Of a DNA stretch of 64,000 bases, positions 51,189 through 59,394 are shown piece after piece; the first letter of the stretch is position 1, and every line of letters starts with the position of its first letter. Under the pieces are notes generated by a model, which was not told where the DNA came from, ran no database searches, and saw only the letters and a list, made by a program, of their open reading frames with translations. The DNA comes from UBA2334 sp049653005 (GTDB lineage: Bacteria > Pseudomonadota > Gammaproteobacteria > Burkholderiales > Burkholderiaceae_C), in contig JBASFL010000076.1 of assembly GCA_049653005.1 (NCBI GenBank), forward strand, positions 11,130-75,129, read 5' to 3'. Made by a program: the position numbers and the translations under genes.

Positions 51189-51566
51189 GTGCCCCGCCTG
51201 CCCCTGCCCACCGTCTGCCTGATCGGTCTGCTGTGCGCCCTGATGCTGTTGCAGGGCTCGGTGGCGGCGGTGCATTTGCTGGCCCGGGCGGCCCACCACG
51301 GACACGCCCACGCCCCACACGACGGCCGCCATGGACCGGCAGCGCACCCCGCGCGGGCGCACAGCGAACACACCGCCCACGGCACCCATTCCCACAGCGA
51401 CTGCGGCAGCCCGGGGCACTGCGTGGCAGCTGCCCAACCGGCATTGGCCACCCACACCCCCCACGGCTACGGGCGGTCAAGGCACGCGGCACCTGTGGCA
51501 AGCACACAACACTTCAGCAGCGCCACCCCCGAGCCGCCCGAACCCCGCCCCAGGCACACCGCCTGA
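51189..51566 (+). CDS. His-rich exported peptide, possible metal-binding protein
   Basis: A predicted 125-residue protein. It starts at a GTG (51189), followed by a signal-like helix (VCLIGLLCALMLLQGSVAAV), then about 60 residues with more than 15 histidines (HHGHAHAPHDGRHGP, then HSEHTAHGTHSHSDCGSPGHC) and two cysteines. The tail is Pro/Ala rich. Such sequences bind Cu, Ni or Zn. There is no clear ribosome-binding site, and an ATG at 51243 would shorten the signal. It precedes the cytochrome c' gene by 79 bases. The signal helix and the biased composition support a gene, but the start is uncertain. Confidence 0.5.
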   Translation: MPRLPLPTVCLIGLLCALMLLQGSVAAVHLLARAAHHGHAHAPHDGRHGPAAHPARAHSEHTAHGTHSHSDCGSPGHCVAAAQPALATHTPHGYGRSRHAAPVASTQHFSSATPEPPEPRPRHTA

Positions 51567-51645
51567 CGCCACCGTTTTCGCCTTCACGGCCACGCCCCTC
51601 CTTGTGCGGTGCTGGCCTGGGTTCACTTTTTTTCTGAGAGTTTTT

Positions 51646-52128
51646 ATGTTCCAACTGTCTGTTGCTGCCCTGAGCAGCCTGTGTGCCGCTGTGGTGTTGA
51701 CCACCCCCGCTGCGCACGCCCAAAACCCACTGCCCGATGTGGGCAGTTACGCCGTCACCCAACGGCAGGCCATTGCCGTCACACCAGTGGAGCATGCCCA
51801 CCTGATGACCGAAATGAACGACTTCATGAAAGCCGTGCACGGCATCCACACCGCGCTGGCCGCCAAAGACTTCGGCACCGTGGCCACGCTGGCCACGGCC
51901 ATGGGCCCCAAAGGCGGCAAACACGATGCCGTGGGCAAAGCCGTGCACGACAAACTGCCCAAAGACTGGTTTGCCCTGGCCAAGCCCACGCACCAGGCGT
52001 TCTTGGCTGTGGCGCAGGAAGCCGCCAGCCCCACGGCCAGCGTGGAATCGGTGGTGGGCAAACTGGCCACCACCACCCAGCAGTGTGTGGCCTGCCACGC
52101 GGCTTTCAAGCTGACGGTGGCACCGTAA
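51646..52128 (+). CDS. Cytochrome c' family protein
   Basis: A 160-residue exported haem protein. The signal peptide ends AHAQN and a four-helix bundle follows with the haem motif CVACH close to the C terminus (about 145-149), as in cytochromes c'. An N-terminal RQAIAVTPVEHAHLMTEM and the helix HQAFLAVAQEAA fit the fold. These proteins bind NO and help against nitrosative stress, or serve in electron transfer. GAGAG five bases before the ATG supports the start. It ends just before a strong bidirectional terminator. Confidence 0.85.
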   Translation: MFQLSVAALSSLCAAVVLTTPAAHAQNPLPDVGSYAVTQRQAIAVTPVEHAHLMTEMNDFMKAVHGIHTALAAKDFGTVATLATAMGPKGGKHDAVGKAVHDKLPKDWFALAKPTHQAFLAVAQEAASPTASVESVVGKLATTTQQCVACHAAFKLTVAP

Positions 52129-52175
52129 CCCCGAGCCTGCGCAAGATGGATTGATCCGTTCGGCACGCCCCAAAC

Positions 52176-52209
52176 AAAAAGGCCCTTGCCAACCGGCAAG
52201 GGCCTTTTT
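52176..52209. terminator. Strong bidirectional intrinsic terminator
   Basis: AAAAAGGCCCTTGCC, loop AACC, GGCAAGGGCCTTTTT: a perfect 15-base inverted repeat, with a T run on the plus strand and, by symmetry, on the minus strand. It lies between the cytochrome c' gene and purH, which converge, so it should stop transcription from both. Confidence 0.93.
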
Positions 52210-52230
52210 CATTCAGTCAACCGCCAACGC

Positions 52231-53829
52231 TCAGTGGCGGAAGTGGCGCACGCCGCTGTACACCATGGCCACGCCGCGTTCGTTGGCCGCGTCGATCACC
52301 TCTTGGTCGCGCATGCTGCCGCCGGGCTGGATGACGCAGGTGGCACCTGCGTCCACCACCACATCGAGACCGTCGCGGAAGGGGAAAAACGCGTCGCTGG
52401 CCACGGCGGTGCCCGCCAGCGACAAACCGGCGGCCTGGGCCTTGATGCTGGCAATGCGGGCCGAGTCGAGGCGGCTCATCTGGCCCGCGCCCACGCCCAT
52501 GGTCATGCCGTTGGCGCAGAACACGATGGCGTTGCTTTTCACGTAAGTGGCCACTTTCCAGGCAAACAGCAGGTCTTGCAGTTGCTGTTCGGTGGGTTGC
52601 ACCTTGGTCACGACTTTCAGGTCGGCCAGGGTGAGTTCGTGGTTGTCGGCGGTTTGCATCAGCAGGCCCGAACCCACGCGTTTCACGTCCACGGCATTGC
52701 GGCCTTGGTCCCAGGCGGTGGGGCCACCTGCGGGCAAAGCGATTTGCAACACGCGCACATTCACCTTTGGTTTCATCACGGCCAGTGCTTCGGGCGTGAA
52801 GCCGGGGGCCATCAGCACCTCGACAAACTGCTTGGACACTTGCTGCGCCGCCGCCTCGTCCACCACGCGGTTGAAGGCGATGATGCCGCCGAAGGCGCTG
52901 GTGGGGTCGGTCTGGAAGGCCTTGCTGTAGGCCTCCAGCGGGTGCGCACCCACGGCCACACCGCAGGGGTTGGCGTGTTTGACGATGACGCAAGCGGGCA
53001 CGTCGAAGCTCTTCACACACTCCCAGGCCGCGTCGGCGTCGGCAATGTTGTTGTAGCTCAGCTCTTTGCCTTGCAGCTGCGTGGCCGTGACCAGCGAGCC
53101 GGGTGCGGGGTACAGGTCGCGGAAGAAGGCGGCTTGCTGGTGGGGGTTTTCGCCGTAGCGCAGGTCTTGCAGCTTGATGAAGCGGCCGTTGCTTTGCGCG
53201 GGGAACAGGGTGCGCACGGGAGCGGCTTCCTGCTCGGGCAGGCCGTTGGACAGGTCGATGGCCGAGAGGAAGTCGCTGATGGCGGCGTCGTAGTTGCTGA
53301 TGCGGTTGAACGCGGCCACGGCCAGTTTGAAGCGGGTGGCGTCACTCACCGCCTTGGACGCTTTCAGCTCGGCCACCACCTCGGCGTATTGGCTGGCGTC
53401 GGTCAGCACGGCCACGTCTTTCCAGTTTTTGGCGGCGCTGCGCACCATGGCGGGGCCACCGATGTCGATGTTTTCAATGGCGTCGGCCAACGTGCAGCCG
53501 GCCTTGGCCACGGTCGATTCAAACGGGTACAGGTTGACCACCAGCAGGTCGATGGTGTCGATGCCGTGCGCGGCCAACGCGGCCATGTGCTCGGGCGTGT
53601 CGCGGCGGGCCAGCAGGCCGCCGTGCACCTTGGGGTGCAGGGTTTTGACGCGGCCGTCGAGCATTTCGGGGAAACCGGTGACCTCGGCCACCTCGGCCAC
53701 GGGCAGACCGGCGTCGGCCAGCAGCTTGGCGGTGCCGCCGGTGGAGATGAGGCTCACGCCCAGGGCGTGCAGCTCGCGCGCCAGGTCAAGAACGCCGGTT
53801 TTGTCGGATACGGAAAGCAGGGCTCGCAT
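52231..53829 (-). CDS. purH: Bifunctional IMP cyclohydrolase / AICAR formyltransferase
   Basis: A 532-residue enzyme for the last two steps of IMP synthesis. The N-terminal cyclohydrolase domain begins ALLSVSDKTGVLDLAREL and has STGGTAKLLADAGL and LHPKVHGGLLARRD; the C-terminal transformylase domain has KELSYNNIADADAAWECV, IVKHANPCGVA and SDAFFPFRDGLDVVVDAGA. Length matches the family. It is downstream of fis on the same strand, with a repeat copy between them. Confidence 0.96.
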   Translation of the reverse strand: MRALLSVSDKTGVLDLARELHALGVSLISTGGTAKLLADAGLPVAEVAEVTGFPEMLDGRVKTLHPKVHGGLLARRDTPEHMAALAAHGIDTIDLLVVNLYPFESTVAKAGCTLADAIENIDIGGPAMVRSAAKNWKDVAVLTDASQYAEVVAELKASKAVSDATRFKLAVAAFNRISNYDAAISDFLSAIDLSNGLPEQEAAPVRTLFPAQSNGRFIKLQDLRYGENPHQQAAFFRDLYPAPGSLVTATQLQGKELSYNNIADADAAWECVKSFDVPACVIVKHANPCGVAVGAHPLEAYSKAFQTDPTSAFGGIIAFNRVVDEAAAQQVSKQFVEVLMAPGFTPEALAVMKPKVNVRVLQIALPAGGPTAWDQGRNAVDVKRVGSGLLMQTADNHELTLADLKVVTKVQPTEQQLQDLLFAWKVATYVKSNAIVFCANGMTMGVGAGQMSRLDSARIASIKAQAAGLSLAGTAVASDAFFPFRDGLDVVVDAGATCVIQPGGSMRDQEVIDAANERGVAMVYSGVRHFRH

Positions 53830-53855
53830 GGGGGTCTTTGGGTGGGGTTGGTTGA

Positions 53856-53913
53856 AATTGAAAGCTTTTTTGGCCTCCAGCGCTTGATAGTCAAGCGTTG
53901 TCAGCTATACATT
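53856..53913 (+). repeat. Dispersed intergenic repeat, copy 6
   Basis: Reads GAAATTGAAAGCTTTTTTGG, CCTCCAGCGCTTGATAGTC, then AAGCGTTGTCAGCTATAC. It is one of the best-preserved copies and fills the space between fis and purH on the minus strand. Confidence 0.8.
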
Positions 53914-53921
53914 GCATTGCA

Positions 53922-54167
53922 TCACTCGGCCAGGCCGTGCTCCAGCAGTTTTTTGCGCAGGGTGTTGCGGTTCAGGCCCAGCCATTGGGCGGCGCGCGAC
54001 TGGTTTTGCTGGGCACGGTCCATCACCATTTCCAGCAGGGGTTTTTCCACGGCCTTCACCAGCATGTCGTGCAGGTTGGCGGGCTCGCTGCCGCCCAGGT
54101 CGTCAAAGTACACCCGCATGCTCTCGCGCACGCTGTGTTGCAGGTTGGGGTTGTCGGAGGTGCTCAT
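53922..54167 (-). CDS. fis: Fis-family DNA-binding protein
   Basis: An 81-residue small nucleoid protein. Its C-terminal helix-turn-helix RAAQWLGLNRNTLRKKLLEHG is the classic Fis DNA-binding motif. Fis bends DNA and tunes rRNA and metabolic promoters. The ATG at 54167 overlaps the dusB stop (ATGA), the dusB-fis arrangement widely kept in proteobacteria. Shorter at the N terminus than enteric Fis (98 residues), as is common in betaproteobacteria. Confidence 0.93.
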   Translation of the reverse strand: MSTSDNPNLQHSVRESMRVYFDDLGGSEPANLHDMLVKAVEKPLLEMVMDRAQQNQSRAAQWLGLNRNTLRKKLLEHGLAE

Positions 54168-55213
54168 GCGGCCAATTTCAAGGGTTCGGTCAATGCGTCG
54201 GGGCACGCGGGGGCATCGCCCAGCGCTTCCCATTCGTCAAAAAAATCGGTCACGGCGGCCAGCTGCGTGTCGCAGGTGGTGGCGGTGTTGATGCGCTGGC
54301 GAAACGCCTGTGCACCGGTGTCGGCGGGGTGGGCAAACGACTGCGCGTACCAGCCCAGGTGCTTGCGGGCGCTGCGCACGCCGGTGTTTTCGCCGTACAG
54401 CCCGTAGTGCTCCAACAGGTGGGCCAACATCCATGTTTTCAGCTCGCTGCGGGTGGGTGGGGCCAGTTCGGTGCCGGTGGCCAGAAAGTGGGCGATTTCG
54501 CGGAATATCCACGGGCGGCCCTGCGCCGCGCGGCCCACCATGACAGCGTCGGCCCCCGTGCGGGCCAGTGTGTCGCGGGCGGCTTGCGGGCTGTTGACAT
54601 CGCCATTGGCCACCACCGGAATGGCAACGCGGCTTTTGATGTGGGCCACGGTGTCGTGTTCGGCCAAGCCGCGGTAGCCCTGCTCGCGCGTGCGGCCGTG
54701 GATGGTCAGCATCTGCACGCCTGCGGCCTCGGCGGCCAGGGCGATGGCGGGGGCGTTTTTGGCCTGCTCGGCCCAGCCGGTGCGCATTTTCAGCGTCACC
54801 GGCACGCCGTGTGGGGCGCAGGCCTGCACCACCGCTGCCACGATTTGCAGGGCCAAGGCTTCGTCTTGCATCAGCGCCGACCCCGCCCATTTGTTGCACA
54901 CCTTTTTGGCGGGGCAGCCCATGTTGATGTCGATGATCTGCGCGCCCCGGTCGATGTTGTAGCGCGCGGCGTCGGCCATCATGGCCGCGTCGGTGCCGGC
55001 AATTTGCACGGCTATTGGGGCGGTTTCGCCGTCGTGGTTGGCGCGGCGCGAGGTCTTCAGGCTGTCCCACAGGTCGGGGCGCGAGGTGACCATTTCGCTC
55101 ACCGCATAGCCCGCCCCCAGCTGTTTGCACAGCTTGCGAAACGGCCGGTCGGTCACGCCCGCCATGGGCGCGACAAACAGGTGGTTGGGGAGCTGGTAGG
55201 GGCCGATGCGCAT
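54164..55213 (-). CDS. dusB: tRNA-dihydrouridine synthase B
   Basis: A 349-residue FMN enzyme that reduces uridine in the D loop of tRNAs. It has HLFVAPMAGVTDRPFR at the start of the TIM barrel, DINMGCPAKKVCNKWAGSAL with the active Cys, VTLKMRTGWAEQ, HGRTREQGYRG and PVVANGDVNSPQ. Length is normal. It is co-translated with fis. Confidence 0.94.
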   Translation of the reverse strand: MRIGPYQLPNHLFVAPMAGVTDRPFRKLCKQLGAGYAVSEMVTSRPDLWDSLKTSRRANHDGETAPIAVQIAGTDAAMMADAARYNIDRGAQIIDINMGCPAKKVCNKWAGSALMQDEALALQIVAAVVQACAPHGVPVTLKMRTGWAEQAKNAPAIALAAEAAGVQMLTIHGRTREQGYRGLAEHDTVAHIKSRVAIPVVANGDVNSPQAARDTLARTGADAVMVGRAAQGRPWIFREIAHFLATGTELAPPTRSELKTWMLAHLLEHYGLYGENTGVRSARKHLGWYAQSFAHPADTGAQAFRQRINTATTCDTQLAAVTDFFDEWEALGDAPACPDALTEPLKLAA

Positions 55214-55303
55214 GGAAGGGAGGGTGCCGCCCGGCGGCGGTCAAGACAACGGCCCGGGTTGGATTGCTGAAAAAAGAGGCAAGATTGTAGCGGGCGCACC
55301 AGG

Positions 55304-55337
55304 CCCCTGTCACCCCGGGGGCCGCAGGGGACAGGGG
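55304..55337. other. Hairpin in the dusB-YqaA intergenic region
   Basis: CCCCTGTC (55304-55311) can pair with GACAGGGG (55330-55337) around an 18-base GC-rich loop. It lies in the 209-base gap between divergent dusB and YqaA genes, just before a TATACT-like stretch upstream of YqaA. The rest of this gap shows nothing else that I can name. Role unknown. Confidence 0.35.
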
Positions 55338-55422
55338 TGCTACCTATACTGAAGCACTGCATTGAAGCCCTGAAACAACGCCTGTTCCAGCCCCCGCCCT
55401 TGCGCCCACCCACCCCCACCCG

Positions 55423-55914
55423 ATGGACACCTGGATTCCCACCCTGTTGAACCTGTTCAGCCTGCCCGAGGTGGGCCTGAGCACGGTGTTTGTGGTGGCC
55501 CTGCTGTCGGCCACGCTGCTGCCCATGGGGTCGGAACCTGCGGTGTTTGCACTGGTCAAGTTGAACCCCGAGCTGTTCTGGCCCGCCGTGCTGGTGGCCA
55601 CCGCGGGCAACACGGTAGGCGGTGCCATCAGCTGGTGGATGGGGCACGGCGTTCACGGCGCGGTGCACCGGGTCAAGCCCCAGCTGGAGCACAGCGCCTC
55701 GCAACTCAAAGCCCTGCAATGGCTGGAGCGTTTTGGCCCCAAGGCCTGCCTGCTGGCCTGGTTGCCCGCCGTGGGCGACCCGCTGTGCGCCGTGGCCGGG
55801 TGGCTGAAGCTGCCGTTCTGGTCCTGCGTGGCCTACATGGCCGTCGGCAAATTGGCGCGCTACATCACCATGACGGCCGGGCTGCTGTGGGTGTTTCCGG
55901 GCGCTGTGGCATGA
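55423..55914 (+). CDS. YqaA family membrane protein
   Basis: A 163-residue inner-membrane protein with four helices: near 14-36 (GLSTVFVVALLSATLLPMG), 50-75, 103-125 and 134-155. The motifs GSEPAVFALV, TAGNTVGGAISWWMG and LAWLPAVGDPLCAVAGWL match YqaA, a small relative of the DedA/VTT family of membrane proteins implicated in lipid handling. Its stop overlaps the start of the MFS transporter gene (ATGA). Confidence 0.88.
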   Translation: MDTWIPTLLNLFSLPEVGLSTVFVVALLSATLLPMGSEPAVFALVKLNPELFWPAVLVATAGNTVGGAISWWMGHGVHGAVHRVKPQLEHSASQLKALQWLERFGPKACLLAWLPAVGDPLCAVAGWLKLPFWSCVAYMAVGKLARYITMTAGLLWVFPGAVA

Positions 55915-57140
55915 AGCGCGTGCGCCCCTGGGCCCGCTACGCCGTGCGTTCGCCCCGCGCCAATGCCCCCGCCAAGCTGCCCCGCGCCCTGTGGGCGCTG
56001 CTGCTGGGCAACTTCGTGATTGGCACCGGGGTGATGGTGGTGCCCGGCACGTTGAACGACATCAGCACCTCGCTGGGGGTGTCGGTGCCGCAGGCGGGGT
56101 TTCTCATCACCGCCGGGGCTGTGCTGATGGGGCTGGGCGCGCCCACCCTGGCCGCCCTGGTGGCGGGCTGGGACCGCCGACGCCTGCTGGCGTGGTCGCT
56201 GCTGTGGTACGGCGTGCTGCTGGGGGCCTGCGCCCTGGCCCCCGGTTACGACAGCCTGCTGCCGCTGCGGGTGCTGGCCATGGTGGCACCGGCGGTGTTC
56301 ACACCACAGGCCGCCGCCAGCGTGGGCCTGATGGTGCCGCCCGAGCAGCGCGGGCGGGCCATCACCTTTGTGTTCCTGGGCTGGTCGGTGGCCTCGGTGC
56401 TGGGCATGCCGCTGTCGGCCTGGGTGGGCGGCACGCTGGGCTGGCGCTGGGCGTTTGGCGGCGTGGCGCTGGGGGCGCTGGTGTGCGGTTGGTGGGTGTG
56501 GCGGGTGATGCCCGACGGCATCAAGCCCGTGGCCCTGTCCCGCAAAGCCTGGGCCCAAACCCTGGGCTCGGCCCCGCTGATGCTGGCGGTGGGGGTGACG
56601 GCGCTGTCGGCTTTTGGGCAGTTCACGCTGTTTTCGTATTTCGCACCCTATTTCAAAACCATGCTGGGGGTGGAGGCGGGCACGTTGTCGCTGCTGTTTT
56701 TGTGGTTCGGCGCGTTTGGCTTGGCTGGCAACGTGGTGCTGTCACGCCAGGTGGACCGGTTGGGCGCGCCGCGTGCGGTGCTGCTGACGCAGGGGCTGAT
56801 GGCGCTGAGCCTGCTGCTGTGGCCGCTGGGCCACAACGTGTGGGCCGCCGCCGCCGTGCTGGTGCCCTGGGCACTGGGCTGCTTCGCGGCCAACTCGGCC
56901 CAGCAGGCGCGGCTGGTGGGGCTGTCGCCCGCGCTGGCGCCCGCCACGGTGTCACTGAACACCTCGGCCATGTACGGCGGCCAGGCCATGGGCGCGGCCT
57001 TGGGCGGCTGGATGATTGCCCACGGCCGCATGCCCGACCTGCACTGGGTCAGCCTGGGGGTGATGCTGGCGTCCATGGCCTTGAGCGTGTGGGCACACCG
57101 GGTGCAAGTGCGCGACAAAACACGCAACAGGCATAGCTAG
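55911..57140 (+). CDS. MFS transporter
   Basis: A 409-residue 12-helix transporter of the major facilitator superfamily. Helix 1 (LLLGNFVIGTGVMVVPGTL) and the loop PTLAALVAGWDRRRLLAW match the drug:H+ antiporter type 1 pattern (AraJ/YdhP-like). Helices continue to VSLGVMLASMALSVWA near the C terminus. Substrate unknown; export of sugars, drugs or purine analogues are family possibilities. The ATG overlaps the YqaA stop. Confidence 0.9.
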   Translation: MKRVRPWARYAVRSPRANAPAKLPRALWALLLGNFVIGTGVMVVPGTLNDISTSLGVSVPQAGFLITAGAVLMGLGAPTLAALVAGWDRRRLLAWSLLWYGVLLGACALAPGYDSLLPLRVLAMVAPAVFTPQAAASVGLMVPPEQRGRAITFVFLGWSVASVLGMPLSAWVGGTLGWRWAFGGVALGALVCGWWVWRVMPDGIKPVALSRKAWAQTLGSAPLMLAVGVTALSAFGQFTLFSYFAPYFKTMLGVEAGTLSLLFLWFGAFGLAGNVVLSRQVDRLGAPRAVLLTQGLMALSLLLWPLGHNVWAAAAVLVPWALGCFAANSAQQARLVGLSPALAPATVSLNTSAMYGGQAMGAALGGWMIAHGRMPDLHWVSLGVMLASMALSVWAHRVQVRDKTRNRHS

Positions 57141-57186
57141 AAACCCAATACCCTAGAGCGCTGGAGTTCAAAAAAGCATAAAAAAA
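57136..57186 (-). repeat. Dispersed intergenic repeat, copy 7 (inverted)
   Basis: Read on the minus strand: ATGCTTTTTTGAACTCCAGCGCTCTAGG, then GGGTTTCTAGCTATG. It is the only copy in the opposite orientation and lies between the convergent MFS and ychF genes, overlapping the last codon of the former. Confidence 0.65.
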
Positions 57187-57241
57187 CCATACCGCAGGGT
57201 GGTGGTTTTGGGGCAGGCCTTGCGGGCGGCTGCCGTGGCGG

Positions 57242-58336
57242 TCAGACGTTGAACAGGAAGTTCAACACGTCGCCGTCTTTCACCACGTACTCCTTGCCTT
57301 CGGCGCGCATCTTGCCGGCGTCTTTGGCGCCTTGTTCGCCTTTGAACGCAATGAAGTCGTCAAATGCGATGGTTTGGGCGCGGATGAAGCCGCGCTCAAA
57401 GTCGCCGTGGATCACACCCGCCGCCTGGGGCGCGGTGTCACCGATGTGGATGGTCCAGGCGCGCACCTCTTTCACGCCGGCGGTGAAATAGGTTTGCAGG
57501 CCCAGCAGCTTGAAGGCGGCGCGAATCAGGCGGTTCAGGCCAGGCTCGGTCTGGCCCATTTCTTCCAGGAACACCAGGCGGTCGGCGTCGTCCATCTCGC
57601 TCAGCTCGGCTTCGATCTTGGCGCAGATGGCCACCACGGGCGCGTTCTGGCTTTCGGCGTAGGCCTTCAGGCGGTCGAGGAAAGGGTTGTTTTCAAAGCC
57701 GGTTTCGCTGACGTTGCCCACAAACATGGCGGGCTTGGCGGTGATCAGGCAAATGGGCTTGAGCAGCGCGCGCTCTTCGTCGGTGAAGTCCACGCTGCGC
57801 ACGGGCTTGCCCTGGTCCAGCGCGGCCTGGCACTTGGTGAGCATGGCCACCAGTTTGGCGGCGTCTTTGTCGTTGCCGCTGCGCGCGGCCTTGCCGAAGC
57901 GGTGCAGGCTTTTTTCCACCGTGCCGAGGTCGGCCAGGCAGAGTTCGGTCTGGATGACTTCGATGTCGGAAATGGGGTCCACCCGACCGGCCACGTGGAT
58001 CACGTTCTCGTCTTCAAAGCAACGCACCACGTTGACGATGGCATCGGTCTCGCGGATGTGGGCCAGAAACTGGTTGCCCAGGCCTTCGCCCTGGCTGGCA
58101 CCGGCCACCAGACCGGCAATGTCCACAAACTCCACGATGGCGGGCACGATGCGCTCGGGCGTGATGATTTGGGCCAGCGCATCCAGGCGTGGATCGGGCA
58201 CTTCCACCACGCCCACATTGGGTTCAATGGTACAAAAAGGATAGTTCTCTGCGGCAATACCTGCCTTGGTCAGCGCGTTGAACAGGGTACTTTTGCCGAC
58301 GTTGGGCAGGCCGACGATGCCGCATTTCAAACTCAT
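57242..58336 (-). CDS. ychF: Redox-regulated ATPase/GTPase YchF
   Basis: A 364-residue P-loop protein of the Obg family. The P loop is GLPNVGKSTLFN, the G3 motif is VDIAGLVAGASQGEGLGN, and in place of the GTP-specific NKxD it has NVSETGF, in line with ATP preference. The TGS domain at the C terminus has FEGGFI-like DFERGFIRAQTIAFDD and DGDVLNFLFNV. YchF acts on ribosomes and the oxidative-stress response. Confidence 0.95.
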   Translation of the reverse strand: MSLKCGIVGLPNVGKSTLFNALTKAGIAAENYPFCTIEPNVGVVEVPDPRLDALAQIITPERIVPAIVEFVDIAGLVAGASQGEGLGNQFLAHIRETDAIVNVVRCFEDENVIHVAGRVDPISDIEVIQTELCLADLGTVEKSLHRFGKAARSGNDKDAAKLVAMLTKCQAALDQGKPVRSVDFTDEERALLKPICLITAKPAMFVGNVSETGFENNPFLDRLKAYAESQNAPVVAICAKIEAELSEMDDADRLVFLEEMGQTEPGLNRLIRAAFKLLGLQTYFTAGVKEVRAWTIHIGDTAPQAAGVIHGDFERGFIRAQTIAFDDFIAFKGEQGAKDAGKMRAEGKEYVVKDGDVLNFLFNV

Positions 58337-58405
58337 GGGAAACCCTCAAAAAAAGCAGCGGGGAGTGTATGCGATGGGTTTTGATCAGGCGCGCGACCAA
58401 TCCGG

Positions 58406-59371
58406 TCAGTCAAACCGCCAGTTGCCCGCCAAGGCCTGCCCCTCGCGCAGCCACACGCCTTCAGCGGGCAAAGGGGTCTGGGCAAAACCGTTCATGCCAA
58501 AGGTGATGGCACCGCCCAGCCGGGGGTCGCGGCGGTAGGCGGCCAGCGCGTCGCCCACGGCGGTGCCGCGCTCGGCGGTGTCGGGGTTCACGTCGGGAAT
58601 GGGGCAACGGGCGCAGGGTTTGGTCAGCGCCATCACCACGCGGTGGGGGCCGTCAACGGCCTCTGCGTCCAGGGCCAGCCCTTCCAGCCGGTCTTCGTCG
58701 TGGGCGTCCACCCCGGCCAGCACCAGGTTGGGCCGGAAGCGGCGCATGTCCACCGGGGGCAGCCTCTGGGCGTGCAGGCGGGCATTCAGGCCGTCCAGCG
58801 ACGCCTGGCTGGCCACCAGCACCGGAAAGCCGTCGCCAAACTGGTTGGGCACGGCCTGGCCACCGGTCCACTTGGCGCTGCTCAGGCGCGGCTGGCGGGC
58901 GGCGCGGGCGGCGTCGAACTGCACCAGGCGCAGCTGCCGCAAGCCGGTGGGGGTGTCGGGGTGCTGGCCCAGGCATTGGGCCAGCCAGCTGGCGGCGGCC
59001 TCGCCAAGGTCGAGCGCGGGCACGGTGTCGTCCCACACACGCACGGTCAGGGGCCAAGCGGTGCGGGGGGCCTGGCGGGGCAACGTGAGTGTGGGCAGGC
59101 CCGGCGCGTCCAGGTTCAGGTGGCTGGCGTCCAGCCGGGGCCGCACCAGGGCCATGCGGGCCAGTTCGCGCTGCGACACAAATTCACCCTCGGCGTCCAC
59201 CACCATCCATTCGCGGTCGCCCTCCAACCCCGTGGGCAACAGCCGCGCCGCAGGCACCCGCACCGCAGCACACGATTTGACGGGGTGCACCCAGAGCTGG
59301 CCGATGTGGGCCTGCGCATCGAAATCGGACAGGGGTGTGGGCGTGGTTGGGGGGGTGTCGTGCTGGGTCAT
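58406..59371 (-). CDS. MOSC domain protein
   Basis: A 321-residue protein with an N-terminal beta-barrel MOSC_N domain (IGQLWVHPVKSCAAVRV and GDREWMVVDAEGEFVSQR) and a C-terminal MOSC domain including RFRPNLVLAG and the cysteine motif KPCARCPIPDVNPDT. Related proteins bind molybdenum cofactor and act in sulfur transfer or N-hydroxylated-compound reduction (YcbX, mARC). The ATG at 59371 is used; the open frame extends upstream into a region that belongs to the divergent gene. Only 23 bases separate the two starts. Confidence 0.9.
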   Translation of the reverse strand: MTQHDTPPTTPTPLSDFDAQAHIGQLWVHPVKSCAAVRVPAARLLPTGLEGDREWMVVDAEGEFVSQRELARMALVRPRLDASHLNLDAPGLPTLTLPRQAPRTAWPLTVRVWDDTVPALDLGEAAASWLAQCLGQHPDTPTGLRQLRLVQFDAARAARQPRLSSAKWTGGQAVPNQFGDGFPVLVASQASLDGLNARLHAQRLPPVDMRRFRPNLVLAGVDAHDEDRLEGLALDAEAVDGPHRVVMALTKPCARCPIPDVNPDTAERGTAVGDALAAYRRDPRLGGAITFGMNGFAQTPLPAEGVWLREGQALAGNWRFD

Positions 59372-59394
59372 GGCCCCAATCCTAAAATGGCCGC

